A stretch of 5,878 nt of DNA from an uncultured Clostridia bacterium (GTDB lineage: Bacteria; Bacillota; Clostridia; Oscillospirales; CAG-272). Under the pieces are notes generated by a model, which was not told the DNA's origin, did not search any database, and saw only the letters and a program-made list of their open reading frames with translations. The translations under genes were made by a program, and so were the position numbers. The DNA lies in the NCBI GenBank assembly GCA_946404295.1, contig CAMJDE010000128.1, positions 1-5,878 on the forward strand, read 5' to 3'. Of the stretch, positions 1-5,718 are shown piece after piece (positions within the stretch are counted from its first letter, which is position 1; every line of letters starts with the position of its first letter).

Positions 1-5
1 ACTTG

Positions 6-44
6 AACAAAAAGAAGAAACCCGTTCGCGAACGAACGGGTTTC
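6..44 (-). terminator. Rho-independent terminator of the sugar ATPase gene
   Basis: A perfect 12-bp inverted repeat (GAAACCCGTTCG at 17-28, its complement at 33-44) encloses a 4-base loop that reads UUCG on the minus strand. Continuing in the minus direction the hairpin is followed directly by TTCTTTTTGTT (positions 16 to 6), a good U-tract. Orientation therefore matches the sugar ATPase gene, whose stop codon lies about 109 bases upstream. On the plus strand the hairpin is followed by CAACC, so it is not a good terminator in the other direction. Confidence 0.93.
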
Positions 45-61
45 AACCTTAAATGCGTTTT

Positions 62-128
62 ACCGGGAAACGGTTTTGCACAGAGCGAAATGCTTTAACG
101 GATCAAAACCGATCCGTTCGTTTCCGGT
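62..128 (-). other. Potentially structured 3' untranslated segment
   Basis: Between the stop codon of the ATPase gene and its terminator, three sets of complementary segments are visible. An 8-bp perfect hairpin pairs AACGGATC (97-104) with GATCCGTT (111-118). An outer helix can pair 62-72 (ACCGGGAAACG) with 119-128 (CGTTTCCGGT), with one bulged G. CGGTTTTG (71-78) is perfectly complementary to CAAAACCG (104-111), which is the loop of the first hairpin plus its closing bases. The last pairing would make a pseudoknot or an alternative fold. None of these is followed by a U-tract, so they are not terminators. Function is unknown; it may be an mRNA 3' stability element, a 3'-UTR-derived small RNA, or chance in AT/GC-biased sequence. 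Confidence 0.45.
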
Positions 129-152
129 CTGCGCTGAAATGCGGAAGTCGTC

Positions 153-1286
153 TTAATGGACGATGCATTTCTCGGTGTCCTTATCAAAGATATGGACACG
201 CGACGTATCGATCGCGATCTTGATCGTATCCCCCGCTCTCGCGGTGCTGCGGGACGAAACGCGGGCGATGATGTTCTTGCCGTCGGTCGCGTCCTCCTGA
301 CCGTCGAAGGACAGGTAGAGATAAATCTCGGCGCCCATCAGCTCGGTGACCTCGACCGACGCGTCGATCGTGGTGTCGGCGGCGTTGGCAAGGAAGGCGG
401 GCTCGTCATGCAGGCACTCGGGACGGATGCCGGCGATGACCTGCTGACCGATGTACTCCTTGAGTTCGGGTCTGTTCGCCTTATCGGCGGGGAGTTTCAC
501 GGCGTTCTTGCCCCAGGCGAGGTAGACGTCGTCGCCGCGTTTATCGAGGGTGCAGGTGACGAAGTTCATCTGCGGCGTGCCGATGAAGCCGGCAACGAAG
601 ACGTTGCAGGGGTTGTCGTAGAGGTTCTGCGGGGTGTCGACCTGCTGAATGATACCGTCCTTCATAACGACGATACGGGTCGCCATCGTCATCGCCTCGA
701 CCTGGTCGTGCGTAACGTAGACGAAGGTGGTACCGACCTTCTGATGAATCTTGGTCAGCTCGGTTCTCATGCTCGCGCGGAGTTTCGCGTCCAGGTTGGA
801 GAGCGGCTCGTCAAGCAGGAAGACCTTCGGGTTCCGGACGATGGCGCGGCCGAGCGCGACACGCTGTTTCTGACCGCCGGACAGCTGCTTCGGGCGACGC
901 TCGAGCAGGTGCTTGATGTCGAGGATGCGCGCGGCTTCTTCGACGCGGCGCTTGATCTCGTCCTTGGTGACCTTGCGGAGTTTCAGACCGAACGCCATAT
1001 TGTCGAAAACGGTCATGTGCGGATACAGAGCGTAGTTCTGGAACACCATCGCGATGTCGCGATCCTTCGGCGCGATGTCGTTGACGAGGGTGTCGCCGAT
1101 GTAGAGTTCGCCCTCGGAGATCTCCTCGAGCCCGGCGATCATACGCAGGGTGGTCGATTTACCGCAGCCGGAAGGCCCGACCAGAACCAGGAACTCCTTG
1201 TCCTTGATGTCCAGCGTGAAGTCGGAGACGGCGACGACGCCGCCGAGGTACTTCTTGTAAATGTGTTTCAGCGAAAGAGATGCCAT
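153..1286 (-). CDS. Sugar ABC transporter ATP-binding protein (MsmK/UgpC/MalK type)
   Basis: This 377-aa cytoplasmic ATPase powers carbohydrate import by coupling ATP hydrolysis to a membrane permease pair. Seen in the sequence: Walker A GPSGCGKST (37-45), Q-loop Gln83, signature LSGGQ (135-139), Walker B VFLLDEP (155-161), D-loop SNLD (163-166), H-loop His193, then a C-terminal OB/TOBE regulatory domain (about 235-377) containing the family motif GIRPE (286-290). Length and order match the CUT1 MalK/MsmK/UgpC family. I chose the ATG at 1286 because GGAGG lies 8 bases upstream and the protein begins in typical fashion (MASLSLKHIYKKY). An in-frame TTG at 1391 would add 35 unrelated residues, has no ribosome binding site and sits at the predicted transcription start. 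No permease or solute-binding gene is adjacent, and the gene has its own promoter and terminator. It is therefore probably a shared ATPase serving several sugar importers encoded elsewhere, as known for MsmK-type proteins; substrate cannot be assigned. Confidence 0.95.
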   Translation of the reverse strand: MASLSLKHIYKKYLGGVVAVSDFTLDIKDKEFLVLVGPSGCGKSTTLRMIAGLEEISEGELYIGDTLVNDIAPKDRDIAMVFQNYALYPHMTVFDNMAFGLKLRKVTKDEIKRRVEEAARILDIKHLLERRPKQLSGGQKQRVALGRAIVRNPKVFLLDEPLSNLDAKLRASMRTELTKIHQKVGTTFVYVTHDQVEAMTMATRIVVMKDGIIQQVDTPQNLYDNPCNVFVAGFIGTPQMNFVTCTLDKRGDDVYLAWGKNAVKLPADKANRPELKEYIGQQVIAGIRPECLHDEPAFLANAADTTIDASVEVTELMGAEIYLYLSFDGQEDATDGKNIIARVSSRSTARAGDTIKIAIDTSRVHIFDKDTEKCIVH

Positions 1287-1318
1287 TTCAGTTTCCTCCG
1301 AACAGATTTTTTGATCGT

Positions 1319-1334
1319 ATCTATTATAACAGAT
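1319..1334 (-). promoter_or_regulatory. Second extended -10 box within a 16-bp near-palindrome (possible promoter/operator)
   Basis: On the minus strand the sequence ATCTGTTATAATAGAT contains TGT-TATAAT, an extended -10 (hexamer at 1328-1323). The best -35 at 17-bp spacing is TATCCA (1351-1346), only 3 of 6 matches, so promoter activity would rest on the TGn extension. The 16 bases form a palindrome with a single mismatched pair, centred on the -10, which is a plausible repressor site. Transcription from here would give a leader of roughly 30 nucleotides. It does not match the CcpA cre consensus. Inference only. Confidence 0.45.
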
Positions 1335-1399
1335 CGCACGCGCGTTGGATAGAGGGGAAACGCCCAAACTTCGGCGCTTCGTCTTGTGCAAGTATCACA

Positions 1400-1428
1400 A
1401 TTATAGCATTTCTCGCCCGATTTGTCAA
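1400..1428 (-). promoter_or_regulatory. Consensus sigma-A/sigma-70 promoter for the sugar ATPase gene
   Basis: On the minus strand TTGACA (1428-1423) is separated by exactly 17 bp from TATAAT (1405-1400), and the -10 is preceded by TGC (1408-1406), giving an extended -10. Both hexamers are perfect matches to consensus. The predicted start is an A near 1393, leaving a leader of about 107 nucleotides before the ATG at 1286. AT-rich sequence (AAAATATTTT, 1447-1438) lies upstream of the -35 in UP-element range. It lies between the PHP gene and the ATPase gene and points at the latter, implying strong and separately controlled expression. Confidence 0.88.
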
Positions 1429-1440
1429 CCGGGCGAGAAA
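1409..1440. repeat. 11-bp inverted repeat overlapping the promoter
   Basis: TTTCTCGCCCG (1409-1419) pairs perfectly with CGGGCGAGAAA (1430-1440) around a 10-base centre. The centre contains most of the TTGACA -35 box read on the minus strand, and the low-coordinate arm fills the -35/-10 spacer. The hairpin also lies 40 bases downstream of the PHP gene stop, so it could stop that transcript, but the minus-strand bases after it (TGCTATAATT) are not a clean U-tract. It may instead be an operator or a dual terminator/promoter. I see the symmetry directly; its role is inference. Confidence 0.6.
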
Positions 1441-1479
1441 ATATTTTGCTGATTTATCAGGGATTTGTAGATGAGAGTG

Positions 1480-2529
1480 TCAGGCGAGGAGTTCGGGGAA
1501 CTCCGTGACGCGGAAGGCGCGGGAGTAGGCGGTCGTGCCGTCGTGACCCTTGACCTCGACCCGGAAAAAGGCGTTTTGATAATCGGGCTCGGTCGCGGCG
1601 CGATACTTGTTTCCGAACCCGGAGACGTCGTAACGGGCGACGAAGTCCTCGCCTTCCCTCTCCGGGACGGTCGCGCCCGCCACCTTATAGGAGCGCCAGT
1701 CGGTCACGATCCGCACGAGCGCGGCGTCGCTGCATCGGACGGTGAGGGTGCCGTCCTCGATCGACAGTTCGCGGATCTCGGGACCCGTCGAGGAATAGAA
1801 GTTTCCCGCGAGCAGGGCGGCGATCACGTCGTCGTAGTCGAGCGAGGCGGCGCGGATCACCGTCCAGCCGCCGAAATAATCGGGATCCCAATGGCTGTCG
1901 TCCGAGCAGATCGGAAAGACGTCCTTTCCCGCTTTCAAAAGGTCGTCGAGGGGAACCGTCGTGTCGGGCAGATCCTCGACCACGCAGCTCTGATTGAAGA
2001 CCTCGATCCCCCAAAGCCCCTCGAGCCCGATATAGTCGGGATAGTTCTGGAGCGACCAGACGGGATGGTTGTAGCAGACGAAGAAGCCGTTTTCGTTGCC
2101 GAGGCGGATCAGGTCGTTGACCGAGTCGACCGAATACTCCGCCCGCGCGTCGAAGCGGCGCATCTCGTCGGTGATCAGTCCAAGCGACGATTTGCAGATG
2201 ACGCGGCTCTCCGAGAAGAGCGGCGAGAGCGCCGTTTCGCGATCCTTGGCGTAAAAATTGAGGTGATAGGTGCGCTGATAGCGGTCGCCCCGCACCGTAA
2301 ACTCGTTGATCGCGATCTCGTGCGCGTTCAGGGCGAGAAAGTCGCCGTCCGAGAGGTCGTTGTGCGGAACGAAGATCTCGTGATCGGTGAACGCGAGGAT
2401 CGAGTAGCCGCGTTCGCGGTACTTCTGCTTGGTCTCCTCGGGGGTCAGTAACCCGTCTGAGACCGTCGTGTGCAGATGCAGATTCGCCTTGTAGAATTGC
2501 CCGCCCTCGGGCAGAAGCCATCTTTTCAT
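1480..2529 (-). CDS. PHP-domain metallohydrolase, probable phosphoesterase
   Basis: A 349-aa soluble protein with no signal peptide or membrane segment. The N-terminal two thirds (about 12-245) is a PHP-fold metal-dependent hydrolase: HLHTTVSDG (His18, His20, Asp25), FTDHE (Asp49, His50), HE (Glu71), His89, NHP (His155) and a C-terminal DDSH (Asp210/Asp211, His213). These are the residues that coordinate the di- or trinuclear metal centre in this superfamily, so it should be an active enzyme. Residues about 250-349 look like a separate beta-rich accessory domain. Overall it resembles the CehA/McbA-like PHP proteins common in Clostridia rather than histidinol phosphatase or the polymerase PHP domain. 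The substrate is unknown; a phosphoester or other small ester/amide is possible. The ATG at 2529 is supported by GGAGGAGG ending 6 bases upstream. A 280-base repeat-bearing gap separates it from tex, and the next gene downstream has its own promoter, so it may be monocistronic or at the end of tex read-through. Confidence 0.88.
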   Translation of the reverse strand: MKRWLLPEGGQFYKANLHLHTTVSDGLLTPEETKQKYRERGYSILAFTDHEIFVPHNDLSDGDFLALNAHEIAINEFTVRGDRYQRTYHLNFYAKDRETALSPLFSESRVICKSSLGLITDEMRRFDARAEYSVDSVNDLIRLGNENGFFVCYNHPVWSLQNYPDYIGLEGLWGIEVFNQSCVVEDLPDTTVPLDDLLKAGKDVFPICSDDSHWDPDYFGGWTVIRAASLDYDDVIAALLAGNFYSSTGPEIRELSIEDGTLTVRCSDAALVRIVTDWRSYKVAGATVPEREGEDFVARYDVSGFGNKYRAATEPDYQNAFFRVEVKGHDGTTAYSRAFRVTEFPELLA

Positions 2530-2585
2530 CGTTGTCCTCCTCCATGTGATCGGCGCGGGACCCGGTTTTTCTGCGGTTAATCAAA

Positions 2586-2614
2586 GTGCGGGACGTCGAG
2601 ACGCCGTCCCCTAC
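2586..2614 (+). repeat. Palindromic repeat motif, copy A (diverged)
   Basis: A 29-base copy of the motif ending CGTCCCCTAC. Compared with copy B it has two substitutions in the left arm (GTGCGGGACG instead of GTAGGGGACG) and lacks one G in the centre, which weakens its own hairpin. Confidence 0.7.
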
Positions 2615-2668
2615 CGCTGGCGCGTGTGAATAAGATAATCTTTTTCGGTTGCGCGAGCATCCCCCGTT

Positions 2669-2698
2669 GTAGGGGACGTCGAGGACGCCGTCCCCTAC
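2669..2698 (+). repeat. Palindromic repeat motif, copy B (complete)
   Basis: A 30-base imperfect palindrome: GTAGGGGACG (2669-2678) is the exact reverse complement of CGTCCCCTAC (2689-2698), with a 10-base centre TCGAGGACGC. As RNA or single-stranded DNA it would form a 10-bp GC-rich hairpin on either strand. Confidence 0.8.
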
Positions 2699-2771
2699 CG
2701 CTGGCGCGTGTGAATAAGGTGCCTGCGCGCGTGAACAGGATATTCTTTTCGGTTGCGCGAGCATCCCCGTC

Positions 2772-2797
2772 GTAGGGGACGGCGTCCTCGACGTCCC
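2772..2797 (-). repeat. Palindromic repeat motif, copy C (inverted)
   Basis: These 26 bases are the exact reverse complement of positions 2673-2698 of copy B, so copy C lies in the opposite orientation. It runs straight into the GAAAAACCGG edge and ends 12 bases before the tex stop codon (2810-2812). Confidence 0.8.
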
Positions 2798-2809
2798 GAA
2801 AAACCGGCG

Positions 2810-4972
2810 TCAGTTGCCCATACCCTTACGGGTGAGGTTGATGCGCTGGCGCTGCACGTCCACGCTCTTGACACGCACCTCGATCACGTCGCCGACCGAG
2901 AGCACCTCGGACGGGTGACGGACGAAGCGGTCGCACATCTCGGAGACGTGGAGCAGACCGTCGCGGTGAACGCCGATGTCGACGAACGCGCCGAAGTCGG
3001 CGACGTTGCGGACGGTGCCGGTCAGGGTCATTCCCTCTTTCAGATCCTTGATGTCGAGAACGTCGGTGCGCAAAAACGGCGCGGGGGCGGCGTCGCGGAC
3101 GTCGCGTCCGGGTTTCTGCAACTCGGAAATGATGTCGAGCAGCGTCGGCTCGCCGCAGCCGAGTTCACGGCAGAGTTTGGCGAACCCGTACTTTTCGGCT
3201 TGGTATTTCAGCAGCGCCAGTTTGCCCTGCCGCACGTCGTCGTCCGAGTAGCGGAAGAGTTTTAAGAGCGCCTTCGCGACGTCGTAGGATTCGGGGTGGA
3301 CGCCGGTATTGTCGAGGATCTCGTCTGCGTCGGCGATCCGCAGGAACCCGGCGCATTGCTGATACGCCTTTTCGCCGATCTTCGGCACTTTCAAGACTTG
3401 TTTGCGCGAGGTGAACTCGCCGTGCTCCTCCCGATAGGCGACGATGTTCTTCGCCGCCGTCGGGCTGACGCCCGAGAGGTAGGAGAGGAGCGAACCCGAG
3501 GCGGTGTTGAGGTCGACGCCGACGGCGTTCACGCAGTCCTCGACCACCCCGCCGAGCGCCTCGTTCAGGCGGGCTTGCTTCATATCGTGCTGATACTGAC
3601 CGACCCCGATCGAGCGCGGCTCGATCTTGACCAGTTCGGCAAGCGGATCCTGCAGGCGGCGGGCGATCGAGACGGCGCTCCGCTCGGTCACGTCGAAGTC
3701 CGGGAACTCCTCGGCGCCGAGTTTGGACGCCGAGTAGACCGACGCGCCCGCCTCGCTGACGATGACGTACTTGACGTCGCGGTCGGCGTTCGGAATGACC
3801 TCGCCCGAGATGAACTGCTCGCTTTCGCGCGACGCGGTTCCGTTGCCGATGGCGATTACGTCGACGCCGTATTTTTTAATGAGAGAAAGGACGATCCGAC
3901 GGCTTTCCTCGATCTGCTGTTTCGGGACGGTCGGATAGATGACCGCGGTTTTCAACACCTTACCCGTCCGGTCGACGACGGCGAGTTTGCACCCGGTACG
4001 GAAGCCGGGGTCGTAGCCGAGGACGGTCTTCCCCTTCAGGGGCGCCGCCATCAGCAGGTTGCGCAGGTTCTCGGAGAACACCTTGATCGCGCCCTCGCAC
4101 GCCTCGTCGAAGATCTCGCCCCGGATCTCGCGTTCAAGCGACGGGAAGAGCAGACGGTCGTAACTGTCGGACACGGTCGCCTGCAGCAGCGGGACGGCGG
4201 GCGACTTGCGATTGGTGATCACGCGGGACGAGAGTTCCGCGACGGCGAGGTCGCGGTCGAGGACGAGCGAAACCTTGAGATACCCCTCTTTTTCGCCGCG
4301 GTTGATCGCCAGCACGCGGTGCTGACGGAGTTTCGAGAGTTTCTCTTCAAAATCGTAGTACCCGGCGTAGGGCGAGTCGCCCTCCTTATTCTGCTTGGTG
4401 ACGATCGCCGCCTCGCGGTAGCACAGCGCGCGCAGCATCTTGCGGTAGTCGGCGGTGGTCGAAATATCCTCCGCGATGATGTCCGACGCCCCCGCGAGCG
4501 CCTCTTCGGGCGTGTTGACCTCTTTCTCGGGGTCGACGTACGCCAGGGCGAGCGTGGGGAAATCCGCCTCGTACTCGTCGCGCTGTTCCACGATCAGGGT
4601 CGCCAGCCCCTCGAGCCCCTTGGCGCGGGCGATCGAGGCGCGGGTGGTGCGCTTCGGACGGAACGGCAGATAGATGTCTTCGAGTTCGACCAAGGTGGTC
4701 GCGCGTTCGAGCGCCGCCGTGATCTCGGGGGTCAGTTTGTCCTGCCCCGCGATCAGATCCGAGATCTCCTGACGCCGCGCGTCGAAGTTGCGCAGGTAGG
4801 TCAGGCGGTCGAAGAGGTTGCGGAGCGTCACGTCGTCGAGCGACCCCGTGACCTCCTTGCGGTAGCGGGCGATAAAGGGGATGGTGTTCCCCTGATCGAT
4901 CAGGTTCACGGTCGCCTCGACCTGCTCCTGTTTCAGTTTCAACTCTTTTGTAAGCGTTTTGATGACGTCCAT
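2810..4972 (-). CDS. tex: Tex family S1 RNA-binding transcription accessory protein
   Basis: A full-length 720-aa Tex homologue, close to the family length. Domains in order: helical Tex N-terminal region (about 1-310, with IPFIARYRKE at 31-40 and the LPFRPKR stretch at 102-108), YqgF/RuvC-like domain (about 315-445, with LGYDPGFRTGCKLAVVD at 318-334, IGNGTASRESE at 375-385, SEAGASVYSAS at 406-416), SIGVGQYQHD (454-463), helix-hairpin-helix segment (about 483-545, with LNTAS and SGVSPTAAKNI), and a C-terminal S1 RNA-binding domain (about 647-717, with GTVRNVADFGAFVDIG and DGLLHVSEM). Tex is a cytoplasmic nucleic-acid-binding protein linked to transcription and RNA processing; its exact molecular role varies by species. 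The ATG at 4972 has AAAGGA upstream at a suitable distance. It lies 16 bases after rsuA, indicating cotranscription with infB-rsuA. No clear intrinsic terminator follows the stop; the repeat cluster begins almost at once. Confidence 0.97.
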   Translation of the reverse strand: MDVIKTLTKELKLKQEQVEATVNLIDQGNTIPFIARYRKEVTGSLDDVTLRNLFDRLTYLRNFDARRQEISDLIAGQDKLTPEITAALERATTLVELEDIYLPFRPKRTTRASIARAKGLEGLATLIVEQRDEYEADFPTLALAYVDPEKEVNTPEEALAGASDIIAEDISTTADYRKMLRALCYREAAIVTKQNKEGDSPYAGYYDFEEKLSKLRQHRVLAINRGEKEGYLKVSLVLDRDLAVAELSSRVITNRKSPAVPLLQATVSDSYDRLLFPSLEREIRGEIFDEACEGAIKVFSENLRNLLMAAPLKGKTVLGYDPGFRTGCKLAVVDRTGKVLKTAVIYPTVPKQQIEESRRIVLSLIKKYGVDVIAIGNGTASRESEQFISGEVIPNADRDVKYVIVSEAGASVYSASKLGAEEFPDFDVTERSAVSIARRLQDPLAELVKIEPRSIGVGQYQHDMKQARLNEALGGVVEDCVNAVGVDLNTASGSLLSYLSGVSPTAAKNIVAYREEHGEFTSRKQVLKVPKIGEKAYQQCAGFLRIADADEILDNTGVHPESYDVAKALLKLFRYSDDDVRQGKLALLKYQAEKYGFAKLCRELGCGEPTLLDIISELQKPGRDVRDAAPAPFLRTDVLDIKDLKEGMTLTGTVRNVADFGAFVDIGVHRDGLLHVSEMCDRFVRHPSEVLSVGDVIEVRVKSVDVQRQRINLTRKGMGN

Positions 4973-4988
4973 TTTTCGTTCCTTTCGG

Positions 4989-5714
4989 TTATTCCGGGGT
5001 TTCGGTGCCGGCGGCGGCGAGGAGGGTCTTTATTTCCTCCTCCGTCAGGTCGCGCCACGCGCCGGGGGCGAGCGTCGGGTCGAGCGGGATGCCGGCGAAC
5101 GACTCGCGTTTGAGAGACGTGATCTTGTTCCCGATCCGCTCGAACATCCGTTTGATCTGGTGGTATTTGCCCTCGGTCAGCGTGACCGTGCCGGCGGTGC
5201 GGCTCTCGTCGGGCAAGAGCGTCGCGGGTTTACATTCCTCTCCCTCTCCGATCTTAAGCCCCAGGCGGAAGCGTTCTTCGGCGTTTTCGGGCAGGGGGCT
5301 TTCGCAGGTGAAGGAGTAGACCTTTTCGACGTGGCGGCGGGGCGAGAGGGCGCGGTGCGCCGTCTGTCCGTCGTCGGTCATAACGAGAAGCCCGGTGGTG
5401 TCCCGGTCGAGACGACCGACCGGGAAAAGACCGCGCTTCCGGTATTCGGGCGGGAAAAGTTCGAGAACGTACGGGAGCGACCGATCGTCGGTCGCGCTGA
5501 CGTACCCCGCCGGTTTATTCAGCATCGCGTAGATATACTTCCGGTAGACGAGCGGAGCGCCGCAAAGCGTCACCGCGTCGCACGCCGGGTCGACCTTGCG
5601 GTCGGGTTCGCGGACGACGACGCCGTTGAGGATCGCCTGCCCCGCCCGGATCGCGGCGGTCGCTTCTTTGCGGGAGAGCGTCCCGCACTCGGAGATCAGT
5701 TTGTCGAGCCGCAC
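4989..5714 (-). CDS. rsuA: RsuA-type 16S rRNA pseudouridine synthase
   Basis: A 241-aa enzyme that isomerises a uridine to pseudouridine in rRNA; by family it should act on U516 (E. coli numbering) of 16S rRNA. An N-terminal S4 RNA-binding domain (about 1-50, MRLDKLISECGTLSRKEA) is followed by the catalytic domain: YAMLNKPAGYVSA (62-74), the active-site motif GRLDRDTTGLLVMTDDG (100-116) with catalytic Asp103, and the C-terminal motif EGKYHQIKRMF (181-191). The last motif, with GIPLDPTLAPGAWRDLTEEE, favours RsuA over RluB/RluE. Length fits the family (E. coli RsuA is about 231 aa). The start is GTG at 5714, four bases after the infB stop, with AAGGA 8 bases upstream inside the end of infB, so translation is probably coupled. 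tex follows after 16 bases. Confidence 0.94.
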   Translation of the reverse strand: MRLDKLISECGTLSRKEATAAIRAGQAILNGVVVREPDRKVDPACDAVTLCGAPLVYRKYIYAMLNKPAGYVSATDDRSLPYVLELFPPEYRKRGLFPVGRLDRDTTGLLVMTDDGQTAHRALSPRRHVEKVYSFTCESPLPENAEERFRLGLKIGEGEECKPATLLPDESRTAGTVTLTEGKYHQIKRMFERIGNKITSLKRESFAGIPLDPTLAPGAWRDLTEEEIKTLLAAAGTETPE

Positions 5715-5718
5715 GGGA

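Larger units (their letters stand above)
2562..2807. repeat. Intergenic repeat cluster bounded by a 10-bp inverted repeat
   Basis: Almost the whole gap between tex and the PHP gene is repetitive. Two direct units share a 34-bp exact block (2601-2634 and 2685-2718) and a 23-bp exact block (2642-2664 and 2746-2768), the latter containing CGGTTGCGCGAGCATCCCC. Three copies of a motif with GGGGACG/CGTCCCC arms are embedded, the last inverted. The second unit is about 20 bp longer, because of an internal imperfect duplication (CTGGCGCGTGTGAA versus CTGCGCGCGTGAA, 2701-2733). The outer edges are CCGGTTTTTC (2562-2571) and its exact complement GAAAAACCGG (2798-2807). There is no coding capacity. It looks like a small non-autonomous or REP/MITE-like element, now partly duplicated; no target-site duplication is evident. 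I see no convincing promoter or U-tract terminator inside it. Confidence 0.75.

Noticed and set aside
1287..1391. 35-residue N-terminal extension of the sugar ATPase from a TTG at 1391
   Set aside because: The TTG lies within a few bases of the predicted transcription start, has no ribosome binding site, and the extension has no similarity to the family N-terminus; ATG at 1286 has GGAGG 8 bases upstream.
1409..1440. Classical rho-independent terminator for the PHP gene
   Set aside because: The stem is strong, but the minus-strand sequence after it is TGCTATAATT rather than a run of T. I kept it as an inverted repeat with unresolved role.
1685..2764. 359-codon minus-strand frame overlapping the PHP gene and the repeats
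   Set aside because: It is out of frame with the PHP gene, Arg-rich, and its first part is translated repeat DNA with a duplicated SHAPAVGDGV string. The PHP frame has metal-binding motifs and a good ribosome binding site.
2586..2797. Possible CRISPR array
   Set aside because: There are only three copies, one is inverted, the spacing is uneven (about 83 and 103 bases) and the intervening sequences are copies of each other rather than unique spacers. No cas genes are present.
2530..2809. Intrinsic terminator for tex or promoter for the PHP gene
   Set aside because: The hairpins in the repeats lack a U-tract on the minus strand, and no pair of -35/-10 boxes with acceptable spacing stands out. 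I could not assign either element.
3296..5113. 605-codon open frame on the plus strand opposite tex
   Set aside because: It is antisense to a clear tex gene, its composition is a mirror of GC-rich codons (many Asp, Arg, Val, Gly), and it has no recognisable domain. The same applies to the plus-strand frames at 156-1352, 1471-2451, 2753-3265 and 4959-5729.
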